A DNA stretch of 64,000 nucleotides. It comes from Bacteroidales bacterium. Lineage in GTDB: Bacteria; Bacteroidota; Bacteroidia; Bacteroidales; Paludibacteraceae. The notes under the pieces were generated by a model, which was not told the origin of the DNA, did no database searches, and worked only from the letters and a program-made list of their open reading frames with translations. Shown in pieces: positions 25,120 to 34,452 of the stretch. Each line of letters opens with the position of its first letter. The stretch's first letter is position 1. The stretch is from the NCBI GenBank assembly GCA_004557405.1, contig SFDZ01000005.1:62001-126000 (forward strand), given 5' to 3'. The translations under genes were made by a program, and so were the position numbers.

Positions 25120-26865
25120 ATGGAGCAATATATCGTATCGGCACGTAAATATCGTCCGGCAACGTTCAAATCGGTAGTAGGGCAGGAGGCTTTGACGACG
25201 ACACTGAAAAACGCCATCGCCACCAACCATTTGGCGCACGCCTACCTGTTTTGCGGCCCGCGTGGCGTGGGCAAAACCACTTGCGCACGCATATTCGCCA
25301 AAACCATCAACTGCGCACATCCTACGCCCGATGGCGAGGCCTGCAACGAATGCGAATCGTGCCGCGGATTCAACGAACAACGCTCGTTCAATATCCACGA
25401 ACTCGATGCCGCCTCGAATAACTCGGTGGACGATATCCGATCGTTGGTCGAACAGGTGCGCATACCGCCGCAAGTCGGCAAATACAGCGTCTATATCATC
25501 GACGAGGTGCACATGCTCTCGACCGCCGCATTCAACGCCTTTTTGAAAACGCTGGAAGAACCGCCTTCGTATGCCATATTCATATTGGCCACCACCGAAA
25601 AACACAAAATCATTCCGACCATCTTGTCGCGATGCCAAATCTACGACTTTAACCGCATCCGAATCGACGACGCTGTGAAACATTTGCAGTATGTCGCTCA
25701 AAACGAGGGCGTTACAGCCGAACCCGAAGCACTGAACGTCATCGCCCAAAAAGCCGATGGCGCCATGCGTGATGCACTCTCTATATTTGACCAAGTGGTG
25801 AGTTTTTGCGGCGGAAATGTTACCTATCAGAGCGTTATCGAAAATCTGAATGTGCTCGACTACGATTACTATTTCCGCCTGACCGATTATTTCATGGCCG
25901 GACACGTTACGCACTGCCTCGTGATGTTCGACGAGATTTTGCGCAAAGGTTTCGATGCTCAATATTTTATCTCGGGCTTGGCCGAACATTTCCGCAATCT
26001 GCTGGTGGCGCGCGATGCCGTTACCAAACCCTTGCTCGAAGTGGGCGCCACCGTGGCCGACAACTATGTGGCACAAGCACAGCGTTGCCCGATACCGTTT
26101 TTGTATAAAGCCTTGGAAATAACCAACGAATGCGACTTGAATTATCGCGTCAGTCGGAATAAACGCTTGTTGGTGGAACTGACACTGATACGCCTATGTC
26201 AACTGACCAACGCTGCCGTAACGCCTGAACCCACTCTAACAGATGTCATCAAACCGTTGCCGCAGCCGACCAACGCTCCGCAGCCCGCATCGAAACCTGT
26301 TTCGCAGCCCATGCAACCTCAGCCGGCACCTCAGCCTGCGCAGCCGTCTGCTCAACCTCAGCCGGCACCGAAACCGGTAGCCCCGGCACTTCCCAAAAAT
26401 AAATATGGTGGTGTGTCGATAGCAACTCTGACGACCGAAAAAAAAGTCGATGTGCCCGCTCCGAAATCGCCTGTGGTTGCCACAATTCCGGTGTCGGAAA
26501 AACGGCGTAACGCTTTTACGGAATACGATTTTGTTTCCGCTTGGAAAGCGTTTGCCGACACCTTGCACGACGATGCGCATACTGCCAACACAATGCTCAA
26601 CTTTTTGCCAATCAAAGAGTCGGACGAATTTTATAATGTCTTTGTATTCAATACGTTGCAGCAAAAAGAATTGGAAAAATATCGGAACGACATCATCGCA
26701 TGGTTGCACCAACGCTTGGAAAACGACTTCGCCGATTTTGCCGTGCGCATCCAAGAACAGCAGATCGACGAGGCTTTCACTCCCGAAGAACGATTTGCAA
26801 AAATGCGCCGGCAAAATGCTCACTTCGATGCTCTATCGCAACAATTAGGCTTGGAACTGAAATAA
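25120..26865 (+). CDS. dnaX: DNA polymerase III subunit gamma/tau
   Basis: A 581-residue clamp-loader ATPase. Walker A is GPRGVGKT (about 46-53), the zinc-binding segment is CAHPTPDGEACNECESC, and DEVHMLS is the Walker B region. The clamp-loader collar follows, then a Pro/Gln/Ala linker (about 375-430, built of PQPAPQPAQPSAQPQPAP-like units) and a C-terminal domain. The linker DNA contains a perfect 17-bp direct repeat (26314-26330 and 26353-26369) spaced 39 bp, so slippage would remain in frame. Downstream genes follow closely. Confidence 0.96.
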   Translation: MEQYIVSARKYRPATFKSVVGQEALTTTLKNAIATNHLAHAYLFCGPRGVGKTTCARIFAKTINCAHPTPDGEACNECESCRGFNEQRSFNIHELDAASNNSVDDIRSLVEQVRIPPQVGKYSVYIIDEVHMLSTAAFNAFLKTLEEPPSYAIFILATTEKHKIIPTILSRCQIYDFNRIRIDDAVKHLQYVAQNEGVTAEPEALNVIAQKADGAMRDALSIFDQVVSFCGGNVTYQSVIENLNVLDYDYYFRLTDYFMAGHVTHCLVMFDEILRKGFDAQYFISGLAEHFRNLLVARDAVTKPLLEVGATVADNYVAQAQRCPIPFLYKALEITNECDLNYRVSRNKRLLVELTLIRLCQLTNAAVTPEPTLTDVIKPLPQPTNAPQPASKPVSQPMQPQPAPQPAQPSAQPQPAPKPVAPALPKNKYGGVSIATLTTEKKVDVPAPKSPVVATIPVSEKRRNAFTEYDFVSAWKAFADTLHDDAHTANTMLNFLPIKESDEFYNVFVFNTLQQKELEKYRNDIIAWLHQRLENDFADFAVRIQEQQIDEAFTPEERFAKMRRQNAHFDALSQQLGLELK

Positions 26866-26890
26866 TTAAATTGCTTAAAATCAGAATATT

Positions 26891-27223
26891 ATGTCAAATA
26901 AACAAGACCCGTTTGAATTCGACGACAGCGAAGCCGTCAGATTTATACTCGAAACATTGTCGGACGAAACAAAACAACATGTTACCGACGACGATGTGCA
27001 ATATGTACTCGATGTGTTGTGCGAATACTACGATAAAAATCATCTGATGGACAGCGACTCCGCCGACGACGAAGCCGCGATTGCCGAAGACGATATGCAC
27101 AACTACATTTGGAGTGTCATCAAAAAAGAAAACGTGGTACAACTCACCGAGGACGATTTGCAGGAGATTCTCGACGGCGAATTTGAATACGGCAAACACA
27201 TCGGCATTTACACCGAAGCCTGA
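26891..27223 (+). CDS. Small acidic protein of unknown function
   Basis: A 110-residue, strongly acidic protein (DDSEAVRFIL, TDDDVQYVLDVLCEYYDK, DSADDEAAIAEDDM, LTEDDLQEILDGEFEYG) with no signal peptide or membrane segment. The pattern suggests a soluble helical protein with repeated D/E-D-hydrophobic helices. It lies 25 bp after dnaX, and its TGA overlaps the ATG of the acyltransferase gene (TGATG), so it is translationally coupled to it. I do not recognise a function. Confidence 0.75.
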   Translation: MSNKQDPFEFDDSEAVRFILETLSDETKQHVTDDDVQYVLDVLCEYYDKNHLMDSDSADDEAAIAEDDMHNYIWSVIKKENVVQLTEDDLQEILDGEFEYGKHIGIYTEA

Positions 27224-28110
27224 TGAAACACATCGGATATTATATATTGTATGCCGTGCTGTGGTTGGTGTCGCTACTGCCGTTGCGGCTGCTGTATTTG
27301 TTCTCCGATTTTTGCTATGTAGTTGTTTATTACGTTGTTAGGTATCGCGTCAAAGTAACGCGCACCAACTTGCTCAACGCTTTCCCCGACAAAAGCGATG
27401 CCGAACGACTCGCTATCGAACGGCGTTTCTATCGCCATTTGTGCGACTATGCGTTCGAGACATTGCGCATGATGCACATGGACGAACATGAAATCGGCCG
27501 ACACATCGTTTTCGAAAACACTGCATTGCTCGAACATTATGCCGCCGAAGGACGCAATGTATTCGCCGTTTTTGGCCATTATGGCAATTGGGAATGGGTC
27601 TGCTCGTTGCCGTTGCATCTGCACGGAATGAGTGTATCTACGCTCTATAAAACGCTGAAAAACAGCGCAATGGATCGGTTTTTTATACACTTGCGGTCGC
27701 GTTATGGCACGCATTGTTATGCCCGAAAACAGGTGTTGCGCGGCATCGTTGAACTGAAACGCTTGGGCAAACCGTTTGTCATGGCGTTCATCGCCGACCA
27801 AACACCGTCGCCGGGCAATGCGCACTATTGGACTACATGGCTCCGACAAGACACACCTTTTTTGACCGGTTGGGAGCAAATAGCCCGCAAACAAAACGAA
27901 CCGGTGGTTTTCTTGGCAGTGAAAAAAGTGAAGCGCGGACACTATGTCTGCCGCTTGGAACCGCTGTGCGATAATCCGCAAACAACGCCGCCAAACGCTT
28001 TGGTCGAAAAATATGCACGGCGTATGGAACAAAATATCGACGAAAATCCGGCTTGGTGGCTGTGGTCGCACAAACGCTGGAAATATCAACGCCCAAATAT
28101 ATGCAGATGA
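27223..28110 (+). CDS. Lipid A biosynthesis-type acyltransferase
   Basis: A 295-residue LpxL/LpxM-family protein. It has an N-terminal hydrophobic anchor (about 5-38) and the catalytic H-X4-E motif in GHYGNWE (about 118-124). FIADQTPSP and the C-terminal NPAWWLWSHKRWKY are typical of the family. These enzymes add secondary acyl chains to lipid A at the inner membrane. It overlaps the upstream acidic gene by one base and the downstream glycosyltransferase by four, forming a tight envelope-glycolipid unit. Confidence 0.92.
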   Translation: MKHIGYYILYAVLWLVSLLPLRLLYLFSDFCYVVVYYVVRYRVKVTRTNLLNAFPDKSDAERLAIERRFYRHLCDYAFETLRMMHMDEHEIGRHIVFENTALLEHYAAEGRNVFAVFGHYGNWEWVCSLPLHLHGMSVSTLYKTLKNSAMDRFFIHLRSRYGTHCYARKQVLRGIVELKRLGKPFVMAFIADQTPSPGNAHYWTTWLRQDTPFLTGWEQIARKQNEPVVFLAVKKVKRGHYVCRLEPLCDNPQTTPPNALVEKYARRMEQNIDENPAWWLWSHKRWKYQRPNICR

Positions 28111-29117
28111 AAACGGCTGTCGTCATACTCAACTACAACGGCGAAACGTTGCTGCGCACGCTGCTGCCCACAGTGCTTGCGCATTCGCCGCAGGCCGAAG
28201 TCATCGTGGCCGATAATGCCTCGACCGATGGCTCGTTACCATTGTTGCAACAGACTTTTCCGCAAGTGCGACTCATCGCGCTGTCAAAAAATTATGGTTT
28301 CGCCGAAGGCTACAATCGCGCACTCGCACAAGTCGATGCCGACTACTTTGTGCTGCTCAACTCCGATGTCGAAGTGACGGCGCATTGGCTCGAACCGCTA
28401 ATCGACTACATGGAACACCATGCCGATGTAGCAGCATGTCAGCCGAAAATAATGAGTTACACCGACCGTACAAAATTTGAATATGCCGGCGCGTGTGGCG
28501 GCTACATCGATGCTTTGGGCTATCCGTTTTGCCGCGGACGCATCATGGCAACGGTCGAAACCGACAATGGTCAGTACGACTCGGTGGCAGCACTTTTTTG
28601 GGCGTCGGGAGCGTGTCTGTTGGTGCGTGCCGACAAATTTCGCGAAGTCGGCGGCTTGGACGCCCGTTTTTTTGCCCACATGGAGGAAATCGACCTATGC
28701 TGGCGTCTGCAGGCGCGTGGCAGCCGCATCGTATGCATACCGCAAAGCACGGTGTATCACATCGGCGCAAAAACGCTGGCCAAAGAACATCCGATGAAAA
28801 CTTACCTCAACTTTCGCAACAATTTGCTGATGATATACAAAAACATGCCGGCCGCATCGAAGGTGTTGGCTGCGCGCGTGGTGCTCGATTGGGTGGCGGC
28901 GGTGCATCTGTTGTGTCAGGGTAAATGGCAGAATTTTTGGGCGGTGCTGCGTGCGCAAAAAGATTTTTTCGTTATGCGCAAACATTTTTCCAAAGATCGC
29001 CAAAAAAATCTACAATCTACTGTCAATCAAAATATTGGTGGCGTGCTGCACGGCAGCATTTTGTGGCAGTATTACGTCTGCCGCCGCACTGTGGCACGCA
29101 AATTGCAAGGGTTATGA
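28107..29117 (+). CDS. Family 2 glycosyltransferase
   Basis: A 336-residue GT-A enzyme: VVILNYNGETLLRTLLP at the start, NASTDGS, and NSDVEVTAHWL as the DxD-type region. The later part has GACLLVRADKFREVGGLD and HMEEIDLCWRLQARG, typical of rhamnosyltransferase-like GT2 proteins. There are no clear membrane segments. The start is ambiguous between ATG 28101 and 28107; I use 28107, which makes an ATGA overlap with the acyltransferase stop. It probably builds cell-surface polysaccharide or LPS core. Confidence 0.9.
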   Translation: MKTAVVILNYNGETLLRTLLPTVLAHSPQAEVIVADNASTDGSLPLLQQTFPQVRLIALSKNYGFAEGYNRALAQVDADYFVLLNSDVEVTAHWLEPLIDYMEHHADVAACQPKIMSYTDRTKFEYAGACGGYIDALGYPFCRGRIMATVETDNGQYDSVAALFWASGACLLVRADKFREVGGLDARFFAHMEEIDLCWRLQARGSRIVCIPQSTVYHIGAKTLAKEHPMKTYLNFRNNLLMIYKNMPAASKVLAARVVLDWVAAVHLLCQGKWQNFWAVLRAQKDFFVMRKHFSKDRQKNLQSTVNQNIGGVLHGSILWQYYVCRRTVARKLQGL

Positions 29118-29149
29118 TATGCAAAAAAACAGATGGTGCATAATTTTTT
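29118..29149 (+). terminator. Weak terminator after the glycosyltransferase
   Basis: TATGCA (29118-29123) pairs with TGCATA (29137-29142) around a 13-nt loop, followed by a T run. Confidence 0.45.
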
Positions 29150-29158
29150 TGCCGAAAT

Positions 29159-29189
29159 TTGCTGATAACATAAAAAAATAGTAATTTTG
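29159..29189 (+). promoter_or_regulatory. Promoter of the short DUF1573 gene
   Basis: TTG at 29159-29161, 20 nt, TAATTTTG at 29182-29189. Confidence 0.7.
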
Positions 29190-29235
29190 CACAATCATTT
29201 TTGCTTAATACGTTTAACTTATAACACTTATCATC

Positions 29236-29643
29236 ATGAAAAAAATTGCTGTATTTGCAATGTTGTTCGTAGCAATGATGGCCACGGCACAAGAAAACCA
29301 AGTCGTTGAATTTAACGAGCGCACCCACGATTTCGGTACGGTAAAACAAGAAGATGGCGACATTTACACGACGTTTACGTTTGTCAACCAATTTGCTTCG
29401 CCTATTACGCTGAAAAGCGTGAAAGCATCGTGCGGTTGCACCACACCCGAATGGAGCCACGAACCGATAGCACCAAACGCTACGGGCACTATTCGTGTGA
29501 AATACGCTGCTGCAACGCGTCCGGGCAGTTTCACCAAATCCATCACGGTAGTGTTGACTAACGGTTCGGAAGACTTCACCGAAATGCTGTACATCAAAGG
29601 TAATGTGCAACCCAAACCGGCCGAACCGGCTCCCGCACAATAA
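29236..29643 (+). CDS. Exported DUF1573 protein (single domain)
   Basis: A 135-residue protein with a signal peptide (to about residue 18) and one DUF1573 domain, an Ig-like fold, with the family signature FNERTHDFGTVKQ and KASCGCTTPEW. The C-terminus is Pro/Ala-rich. The family is abundant in Bacteroidota envelopes, but its role is unknown. It has its own promoter and a terminator, separate from the longer paralogue that follows. Confidence 0.88.
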   Translation: MKKIAVFAMLFVAMMATAQENQVVEFNERTHDFGTVKQEDGDIYTTFTFVNQFASPITLKSVKASCGCTTPEWSHEPIAPNATGTIRVKYAAATRPGSFTKSITVVLTNGSEDFTEMLYIKGNVQPKPAEPAPAQ

Positions 29644-29701
29644 TCCACTGCGGAACTATCGTTGGTCGGCGACTATTGGGTCGGTCAAACATCTTTTTAC
29701 T

Positions 29702-29740
29702 GAGGGGAAAAGTCGCTACACAATCTTTTTCCCCTCTTTT
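29702..29740 (+). terminator. Terminator after the short DUF1573 gene
   Basis: GAGGGGAAAAG (29702-29712) pairs with CTTTTTCCCCTC (29725-29736), with one bulged T, and a T run follows. Confidence 0.85.
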
Positions 29741-29794
29741 GTATAAACACATGGTTGCAACTCCGGCAGTTGCAACAACAAAAACTTCAAGCGT

Positions 29795-30871
29795 ATGAAA
29801 CGGATTCTCGTCGTTGGCATATTGATGGCGGTGTGTGGCGCGGGCTTGTGGGCTCAGCGTCAGGCCGAATGCCGATTTGTCGAAACAGAGTATGATTTTG
29901 GGCGGATAAACGAGGACGGCGGCACGGTGTCGCATCGGTTCCTATTCGTCAATACCGGTCTTGCACCACTGACCATACAACGGGTAACGGCATCGTGCGG
30001 TTGCACCACGCCCGATTGGACGCGCGAGACGATTCTGCCAAACGATTCCGGCAGCGTAACACTGACATTCGACCCTCTTGACCGCCCCGGACATTTTCAG
30101 AAAAGCGCACGCGTGGAACTCGTGAGCGAAGGCATCACTCTGGTCGAAATGCTCGACATCGCCGGTGTGGTAGAACCGCGCGCCGAAACGCTCGAAAATG
30201 CCTATCCTTACCATTTCGGCGATGTCTATTTGCGCGCTACGGTGGTGGCGTTCGATACCATTGTCAAGGGCGATGTGCCCGAACGGACATTGGAAGTGGC
30301 TAATGCCACGGCCGAACCGCTGCGCATCGACTTCGATGCTCCGGAATATGTGGTCGTCGATGCACCGACGGTGTTGAAACCCAACGAAACAACGTATATC
30401 ACACTGAAATATTTGTCGCATCGGAATGCGGCGTGGGGCTATGCTCGCGATAAGGTAGTGTTGCGCGTGAACGGCGCCCCCGTGGGCGATATGTCGGTAC
30501 AAGCAGTGTTGGTCGAGGATTTCGACACATTGACCGCCGCCGAGCGTCTTACTGCACCGATTGCTGTTTTGTCCGACAAAGTGATTGATATGGGTGAGTT
30601 GCGCATCGGCAAGAAATACACCGTAACGCTGATGTTGACCAATGCCGGCATCGATGTGTTGCAAGTGCGTGCCATTGTGTCAGGCAGCAGTTACCTCGCT
30701 GCCGAGGCTGCTAAACCGCGTGTAAAAAGCGGTAAAACTACAAAACTGAAAATTACGGTCGATGCCGCCAATTTGCAACCATACACATTCGTAAAAACAT
30801 TGCAACTGATAACCAACGACCCGACAAATCCGTCGCAACTCTTTACGGTGAAGTGGCAAACCGTCAGATAA
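29795..30871 (+). CDS. Exported DUF1573 protein (multi-domain)
   Basis: A 358-residue exported protein with a signal peptide ending near AQ (residue 21). The first DUF1573 unit is clear (FVETEYDFGRINEDGG, TASCGCTTPDW). Two further Ig-like units follow (about 145-240 and 255-358, the last starting near VIDMGELRIGKKYTVTL) that lack the CGC motif. It is paralogous to the 135-residue gene just upstream. No consensus promoter is visible before it, and meaB follows 35 bp downstream. Confidence 0.87.
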   Translation: MKRILVVGILMAVCGAGLWAQRQAECRFVETEYDFGRINEDGGTVSHRFLFVNTGLAPLTIQRVTASCGCTTPDWTRETILPNDSGSVTLTFDPLDRPGHFQKSARVELVSEGITLVEMLDIAGVVEPRAETLENAYPYHFGDVYLRATVVAFDTIVKGDVPERTLEVANATAEPLRIDFDAPEYVVVDAPTVLKPNETTYITLKYLSHRNAAWGYARDKVVLRVNGAPVGDMSVQAVLVEDFDTLTAAERLTAPIAVLSDKVIDMGELRIGKKYTVTLMLTNAGIDVLQVRAIVSGSSYLAAEAAKPRVKSGKTTKLKITVDAANLQPYTFVKTLQLITNDPTNPSQLFTVKWQTVR

Positions 30872-30906
30872 TCAATTAGATAAATGAACTGAAAATAAAA
30901 CGAAAT

Positions 30907-31998
30907 ATGTCGGAACACATTGAAAATGATAAGGCATTCCCCGGATTGACGGTCAATTCGGGCATCGAACAGCCGCCGATGGTCAATCCGTATTTGAAAA
31001 AGCGGGTTCGGCGCGTGCAATACTCCACCGACGAGTTTGTGGCCGGTATTTTGCGCGGCGATGTGTCGGTGTTGAGTCAGGCGGTAACGTTGGTCGAGAG
31101 CACCAATCCCGACCATTACCGACAAGCGCAGGAGGTGGTCGAAAAATGTTTGCCGCATGCCGGCCGTTCGGTGCGTATCGGCATAACGGGCGTTCCGGGC
31201 GCCGGCAAAAGCACCTTTATCGAGGCGTTGGGCATGGAGTTGGTCAATCAGGGGCATAAGTTGGCGGTGTTGGCCATCGACCCGAGCAGCGAACGATCGC
31301 GTGGCAGCATACTTGGCGACAAAACCCGTATGGAGGAACTTTCCACTGCCCCAACGGCCTTTATTCGTCCTTCGCCATCGTCGGGGTCGTTGGGCGGCGT
31401 AGCACGCAAAACACGCGAAACGATAGTGCTGTGCGAAGCAGCCGGCTTCGATACGGTATTTGTCGAAACAGTGGGAGTGGGACAATCCGAAACGGCCGTA
31501 CACAGCATGGTCGATTTCTTCTTGCTGATACAGTTGGCCGGTACCGGCGACGAATTGCAAGGCATCAAACGTGGCATCATGGAGATGGCCGACGGCATTG
31601 CCATCAATAAGTGCGATGGCAACAATACCGAAAAATCGCAGTTGGCGGCACGACAGTTCCGCAACGCGTTGCATCTGTTCCCAAAACCGGAATCGGGCTG
31701 GGATCCGCAGGTGCTGACCTGTTCGGCTTTCCACAAAATCGGTATTCCGGAGGTCTGGAAAATGATAAACGACTATATTGCCTTTACGAAAGGTAATGGC
31801 TATTTCGACGAAAAACGCCACCGACAAAGCAAATATTGGATGTACGAAACTATCAATCAGACATTGCAGAATAGTTTTTATCACAATCCGACCATCGAAA
31901 CGATGTTGGAAGCGTACGAACGGCAGTTGGCCGACAACAGTATATCGTCGTTTGTGGCGGCAAAAAAATTGTTAGATCTCTATTTTTCGGCGCATTAA
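30907..31998 (+). CDS. meaB: Methylmalonyl-CoA mutase-associated GTPase MeaB
   Basis: A 363-residue G3E-type GTPase. Walker A is GVPGAGKST (about residue 97-105), DPSSERSRGSILGDKTRM is the switch region, ETVGVGQSE lies mid-domain, and NKCDGNN provides guanine specificity. MeaB protects and reloads adenosylcobalamin on methylmalonyl-CoA mutase, used in the succinate-propionate pathway. The mutase genes are not in this window. Together with the fumarate reductase, it suggests propionate formation. Confidence 0.95.
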   Translation: MSEHIENDKAFPGLTVNSGIEQPPMVNPYLKKRVRRVQYSTDEFVAGILRGDVSVLSQAVTLVESTNPDHYRQAQEVVEKCLPHAGRSVRIGITGVPGAGKSTFIEALGMELVNQGHKLAVLAIDPSSERSRGSILGDKTRMEELSTAPTAFIRPSPSSGSLGGVARKTRETIVLCEAAGFDTVFVETVGVGQSETAVHSMVDFFLLIQLAGTGDELQGIKRGIMEMADGIAINKCDGNNTEKSQLAARQFRNALHLFPKPESGWDPQVLTCSAFHKIGIPEVWKMINDYIAFTKGNGYFDEKRHRQSKYWMYETINQTLQNSFYHNPTIETMLEAYERQLADNSISSFVAAKKLLDLYFSAH

Positions 31999-32009
31999 CA
32001 TTTTGGCAG

Positions 32010-32903
32010 ATGGCACATACGCATAATCACACGCATGAGCACGCGCACAACAGCGGCAACAATATCGCTGTGGCATTCTTGTTGAATTTGTTGTTTACCA
32101 TCATCGAACTTGTGGGCGGCTTTCTGACGAACAGTGTCGCCATATTGAGTGATGCGTTGCACGACTTTGGCGATTCGGTGTCGCTGGCCTTGGCTTGGTA
32201 TTTCGATCGCTTGGCCAAACATTCGCCGAATGCACGCTATTCGTATGGTTATAAGCGCTTTGCACTACTTGGCGCACTTATCAATGCCACGGTGTTGCTG
32301 TGCGGCTCGGTGGTCATTATTGTCGAAAGTGTGCAGCGTATCGTCGAACCGCAGCCGGTGCAGGCACAGGGCATGTTGTGGTTGGCTGTGCTTGGCGTTA
32401 TCATCAACGGCATTGCCGTGTTGCGCACGCGCAAAGGTGCCGGTGTCAACGAACGCGTTGTATCTCTGCACATGCTCGAAGATGTGCTTGGCTGGCTGGC
32501 CGTGTTGGTCGTATCGGTGGTGATGCTGTTTGTCGATGTGCCGGTGTTAGACCCGATTTTGTCGGTCGGCGTGTCGCTGTTTGTGCTGTATAATGTGGTG
32601 CGCAATTTGTGGCTGACGTTCAACGTGATGCTGCAAGGCGTGCCACGGGAGGTCGATTACGAACATATCCGTCGGTGCTTGCAGCAAATCGAAGGTGTGT
32701 GCGACGTGCACGACCTGCATGTGTGGAGTCTCGACAGCGAATACAACGTGTCGAGCATGCACATCGTGGTGCCCGACTCGGCCGATTGGAACGATTTGCA
32801 ACGCATCAAACAAGCAGCTAAACGCTTGCTCGCCGACGAACACATTGCACATACGACCGTGGAATTTGAACGACAAAACGAAGAATGTCAACCTTGCAAC
32901 TAA
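32010..32903 (+). CDS. Cation diffusion facilitator family transporter
   Basis: A 297-residue CDF exporter with a His-rich N-terminus (THNHTHEHAHNS) and six membrane segments. Metal-site motifs are SDALHDFGDS in TM2 and HMLEDVLGW in TM5, followed by a cytosolic C-terminal domain (DVHDLHVWSLDSEYNVSSMH). The HD-type sites point to Zn/Co/Cd efflux. It lies 11 bp after meaB with no promoter between. Confidence 0.94.
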   Translation: MAHTHNHTHEHAHNSGNNIAVAFLLNLLFTIIELVGGFLTNSVAILSDALHDFGDSVSLALAWYFDRLAKHSPNARYSYGYKRFALLGALINATVLLCGSVVIIVESVQRIVEPQPVQAQGMLWLAVLGVIINGIAVLRTRKGAGVNERVVSLHMLEDVLGWLAVLVVSVVMLFVDVPVLDPILSVGVSLFVLYNVVRNLWLTFNVMLQGVPREVDYEHIRRCLQQIEGVCDVHDLHVWSLDSEYNVSSMHIVVPDSADWNDLQRIKQAAKRLLADEHIAHTTVEFERQNEECQPCN

Positions 32904-32919
32904 TGTGGATAACTTATTT

Positions 32920-32949
32920 TGGAAACCTGAATATTTTGTTGTAACTTTG
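32920..32949 (+). promoter_or_regulatory. udk promoter
   Basis: TTG at 32920-32922, 19 nt, TAACTTTG at 32942-32949. Confidence 0.65.
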
Positions 32950-32982
32950 CCGAAATTCTAAACCACCCAAATATTTATTCCT

Positions 32983-33609
32983 ATGCTGATTATTGGTATT
33001 GCCGGTGGCACCGGCTCCGGAAAAACGACCGTAGTGCGCAAAATCATCGAACAACTGCCGGCCGGCGAAGTCGCTGTTTTGCCACAAGACTCCTACTATC
33101 GCGATGCGTCTGATTTGCCGCTCGAGGAACGCCTGAAAATCAATTTCGACCACCCCGATTCGGTCGAATTCGAGTTGCTCATCAAGCACGTCAAAGACCT
33201 AAAAGCGGGCAAAAGCATCGAACAACCTATCTATTCGTATGTTACTTGCACGCGTGCCGAGGAAACCATACGCGTCAACCCGAGCGAAGTGGTCATCATC
33301 GAAGGCATTTTGGTGCTGACACACCCGAAACTGCGCGATTTGATGGACATGAAAGTCTTTGTCGATGCCGATGCCGACGATCGGCTGATGCGCGTGATTA
33401 AACGCGACATCGTCGAACGCGGACGCTCGGTCGATAGAGTGATGGAACGTTACGAATGTACTGTCAAACCGATGCACGAGCAATTTATCGAACCATCGAA
33501 ACGCTATGCCGACCTCATCGTGCCGCAAGGTGGAAATAATCAAGTGGCTATCAACCTGTTAACACAGCACATCGCACGCGAACTGAATGCCAAACACAAA
33601 AATAAATAG
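32983..33609 (+). CDS. udk: Uridine kinase
   Basis: A 208-residue P-loop kinase phosphorylating uridine and cytidine in pyrimidine salvage. Walker A is GGTGSGKT (residues 8-15). PQDSYYRDASDLP and NFDHPDSVEF are the nucleoside-binding segments, and RDIVERGRS is the lid. Length is standard. It is followed 3 bp later by the exonuclease gene. Confidence 0.96.
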   Translation: MLIIGIAGGTGSGKTTVVRKIIEQLPAGEVAVLPQDSYYRDASDLPLEERLKINFDHPDSVEFELLIKHVKDLKAGKSIEQPIYSYVTCTRAEETIRVNPSEVVIIEGILVLTHPKLRDLMDMKVFVDADADDRLMRVIKRDIVERGRSVDRVMERYECTVKPMHEQFIEPSKRYADLIVPQGGNNQVAINLLTQHIARELNAKHKNK

Positions 33610-33612
33610 GCT

Positions 33613-34359
33613 ATGTTAGACCTAAACACGATTGATAAAATTCTCTTCCTCGACATCGAAACAGTGCCGCAAACGGCATCGCTCGACGAAATGACACCCG
33701 AGTTGCAGGCGTTGTGGAACGAAAAATTCAACGCCCTTCGCCGACGCATGCCCGACCGTTATGACGCCGATGCAACGGCCGAATATGCCTTTCGCAATGG
33801 CGGTGGCATTTATAGCGAATTTGCCAAAATCGTTTGCATTTCGGTGGGCATTGTTTACAACAAAGACGGACAACGGCACATGCGGGTCAAATCGTTTGCC
33901 GGCGACGACGAAGAGCACTTGTTGCGCGACTTTGCCGCTATGGCCGGCACTTTCCTCACTACGCACGAACACCGTATCTGCGGACACAATGTCAAAGAGT
34001 TTGATGTGCCATTCATCTGCCGACGTATGCTGATTAACGGCATTGCCTTGCCGGCTTTCCTCGATTTGTCGGGCGCAAAACCGTGGAAAACGCCGCTCAT
34101 CGACACGATGGAACTGTGGCGTTTTGGCGATTACAAAAGTTTCACCTCGCTCAAATTGCTGTGTGCCATTTTTGGCATCCCAACACCAAAGGACGACATC
34201 GACGGCAGCCAAGTGGCCGATGTCTATTACAACGACCACGATGTGCAACGCATCGCATTCTATTGCGAAAAAGATGTGGTGGCTACGGCGCAAGTGTTTC
34301 TGAAAATGAACGGCGGCGAGACTATCGATACCGCAAACATCACACACGTCGCTGAGTGA
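33613..34359 (+). CDS. Predicted 3'-5' exonuclease, PolB-like
   Basis: A 248-residue DEDD-type nuclease. The motifs are Exo I FLDIETV at the start, Exo II GHNVKEFDVPF, and Exo III YCEKDVVAT near the C-terminus. The family is related to the proofreading domain of family B polymerases, but here it stands alone. It is co-transcribed with udk. The biological substrate is unknown. Confidence 0.88.
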   Translation: MLDLNTIDKILFLDIETVPQTASLDEMTPELQALWNEKFNALRRRMPDRYDADATAEYAFRNGGGIYSEFAKIVCISVGIVYNKDGQRHMRVKSFAGDDEEHLLRDFAAMAGTFLTTHEHRICGHNVKEFDVPFICRRMLINGIALPAFLDLSGAKPWKTPLIDTMELWRFGDYKSFTSLKLLCAIFGIPTPKDDIDGSQVADVYYNDHDVQRIAFYCEKDVVATAQVFLKMNGGETIDTANITHVAE

Positions 34360-34387
34360 TAATACGCTGACAGATAACTGATTACAC

Positions 34388-34429
34388 TAAAAATGAAGGC
34401 GGAGTTTCCTTGTGAGAACTCCACCTTCA
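34388..34429 (-). terminator. Terminator of rny (shared with the convergent exonuclease gene)
   Basis: TGAAGGCGGAGTT (34394-34406) pairs with AACTCCACCTTCA (34417-34429) with one mismatch. On the minus strand it is followed by TTTTTAG, so it serves rny best. Confidence 0.8.
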
Positions 34430-34452
34430 ATTATTGTTTGCCGGACAATTGG

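Noticed and set aside
26314..26369. 17-bp direct repeat in the dnaX linker as a possible recombination site
   Set aside because: It encodes the repetitive Pro/Gln/Ala linker and is in frame (39-bp spacing), so low-complexity protein sequence explains it.
32905..32913. TGTGGATAA, a perfect DnaA-box sequence downstream of the CDF transporter
   Set aside because: A single 9-mer is expected by chance roughly every 130 kb per strand, and there is no cluster or AT-rich unwinding region, so no origin is called.
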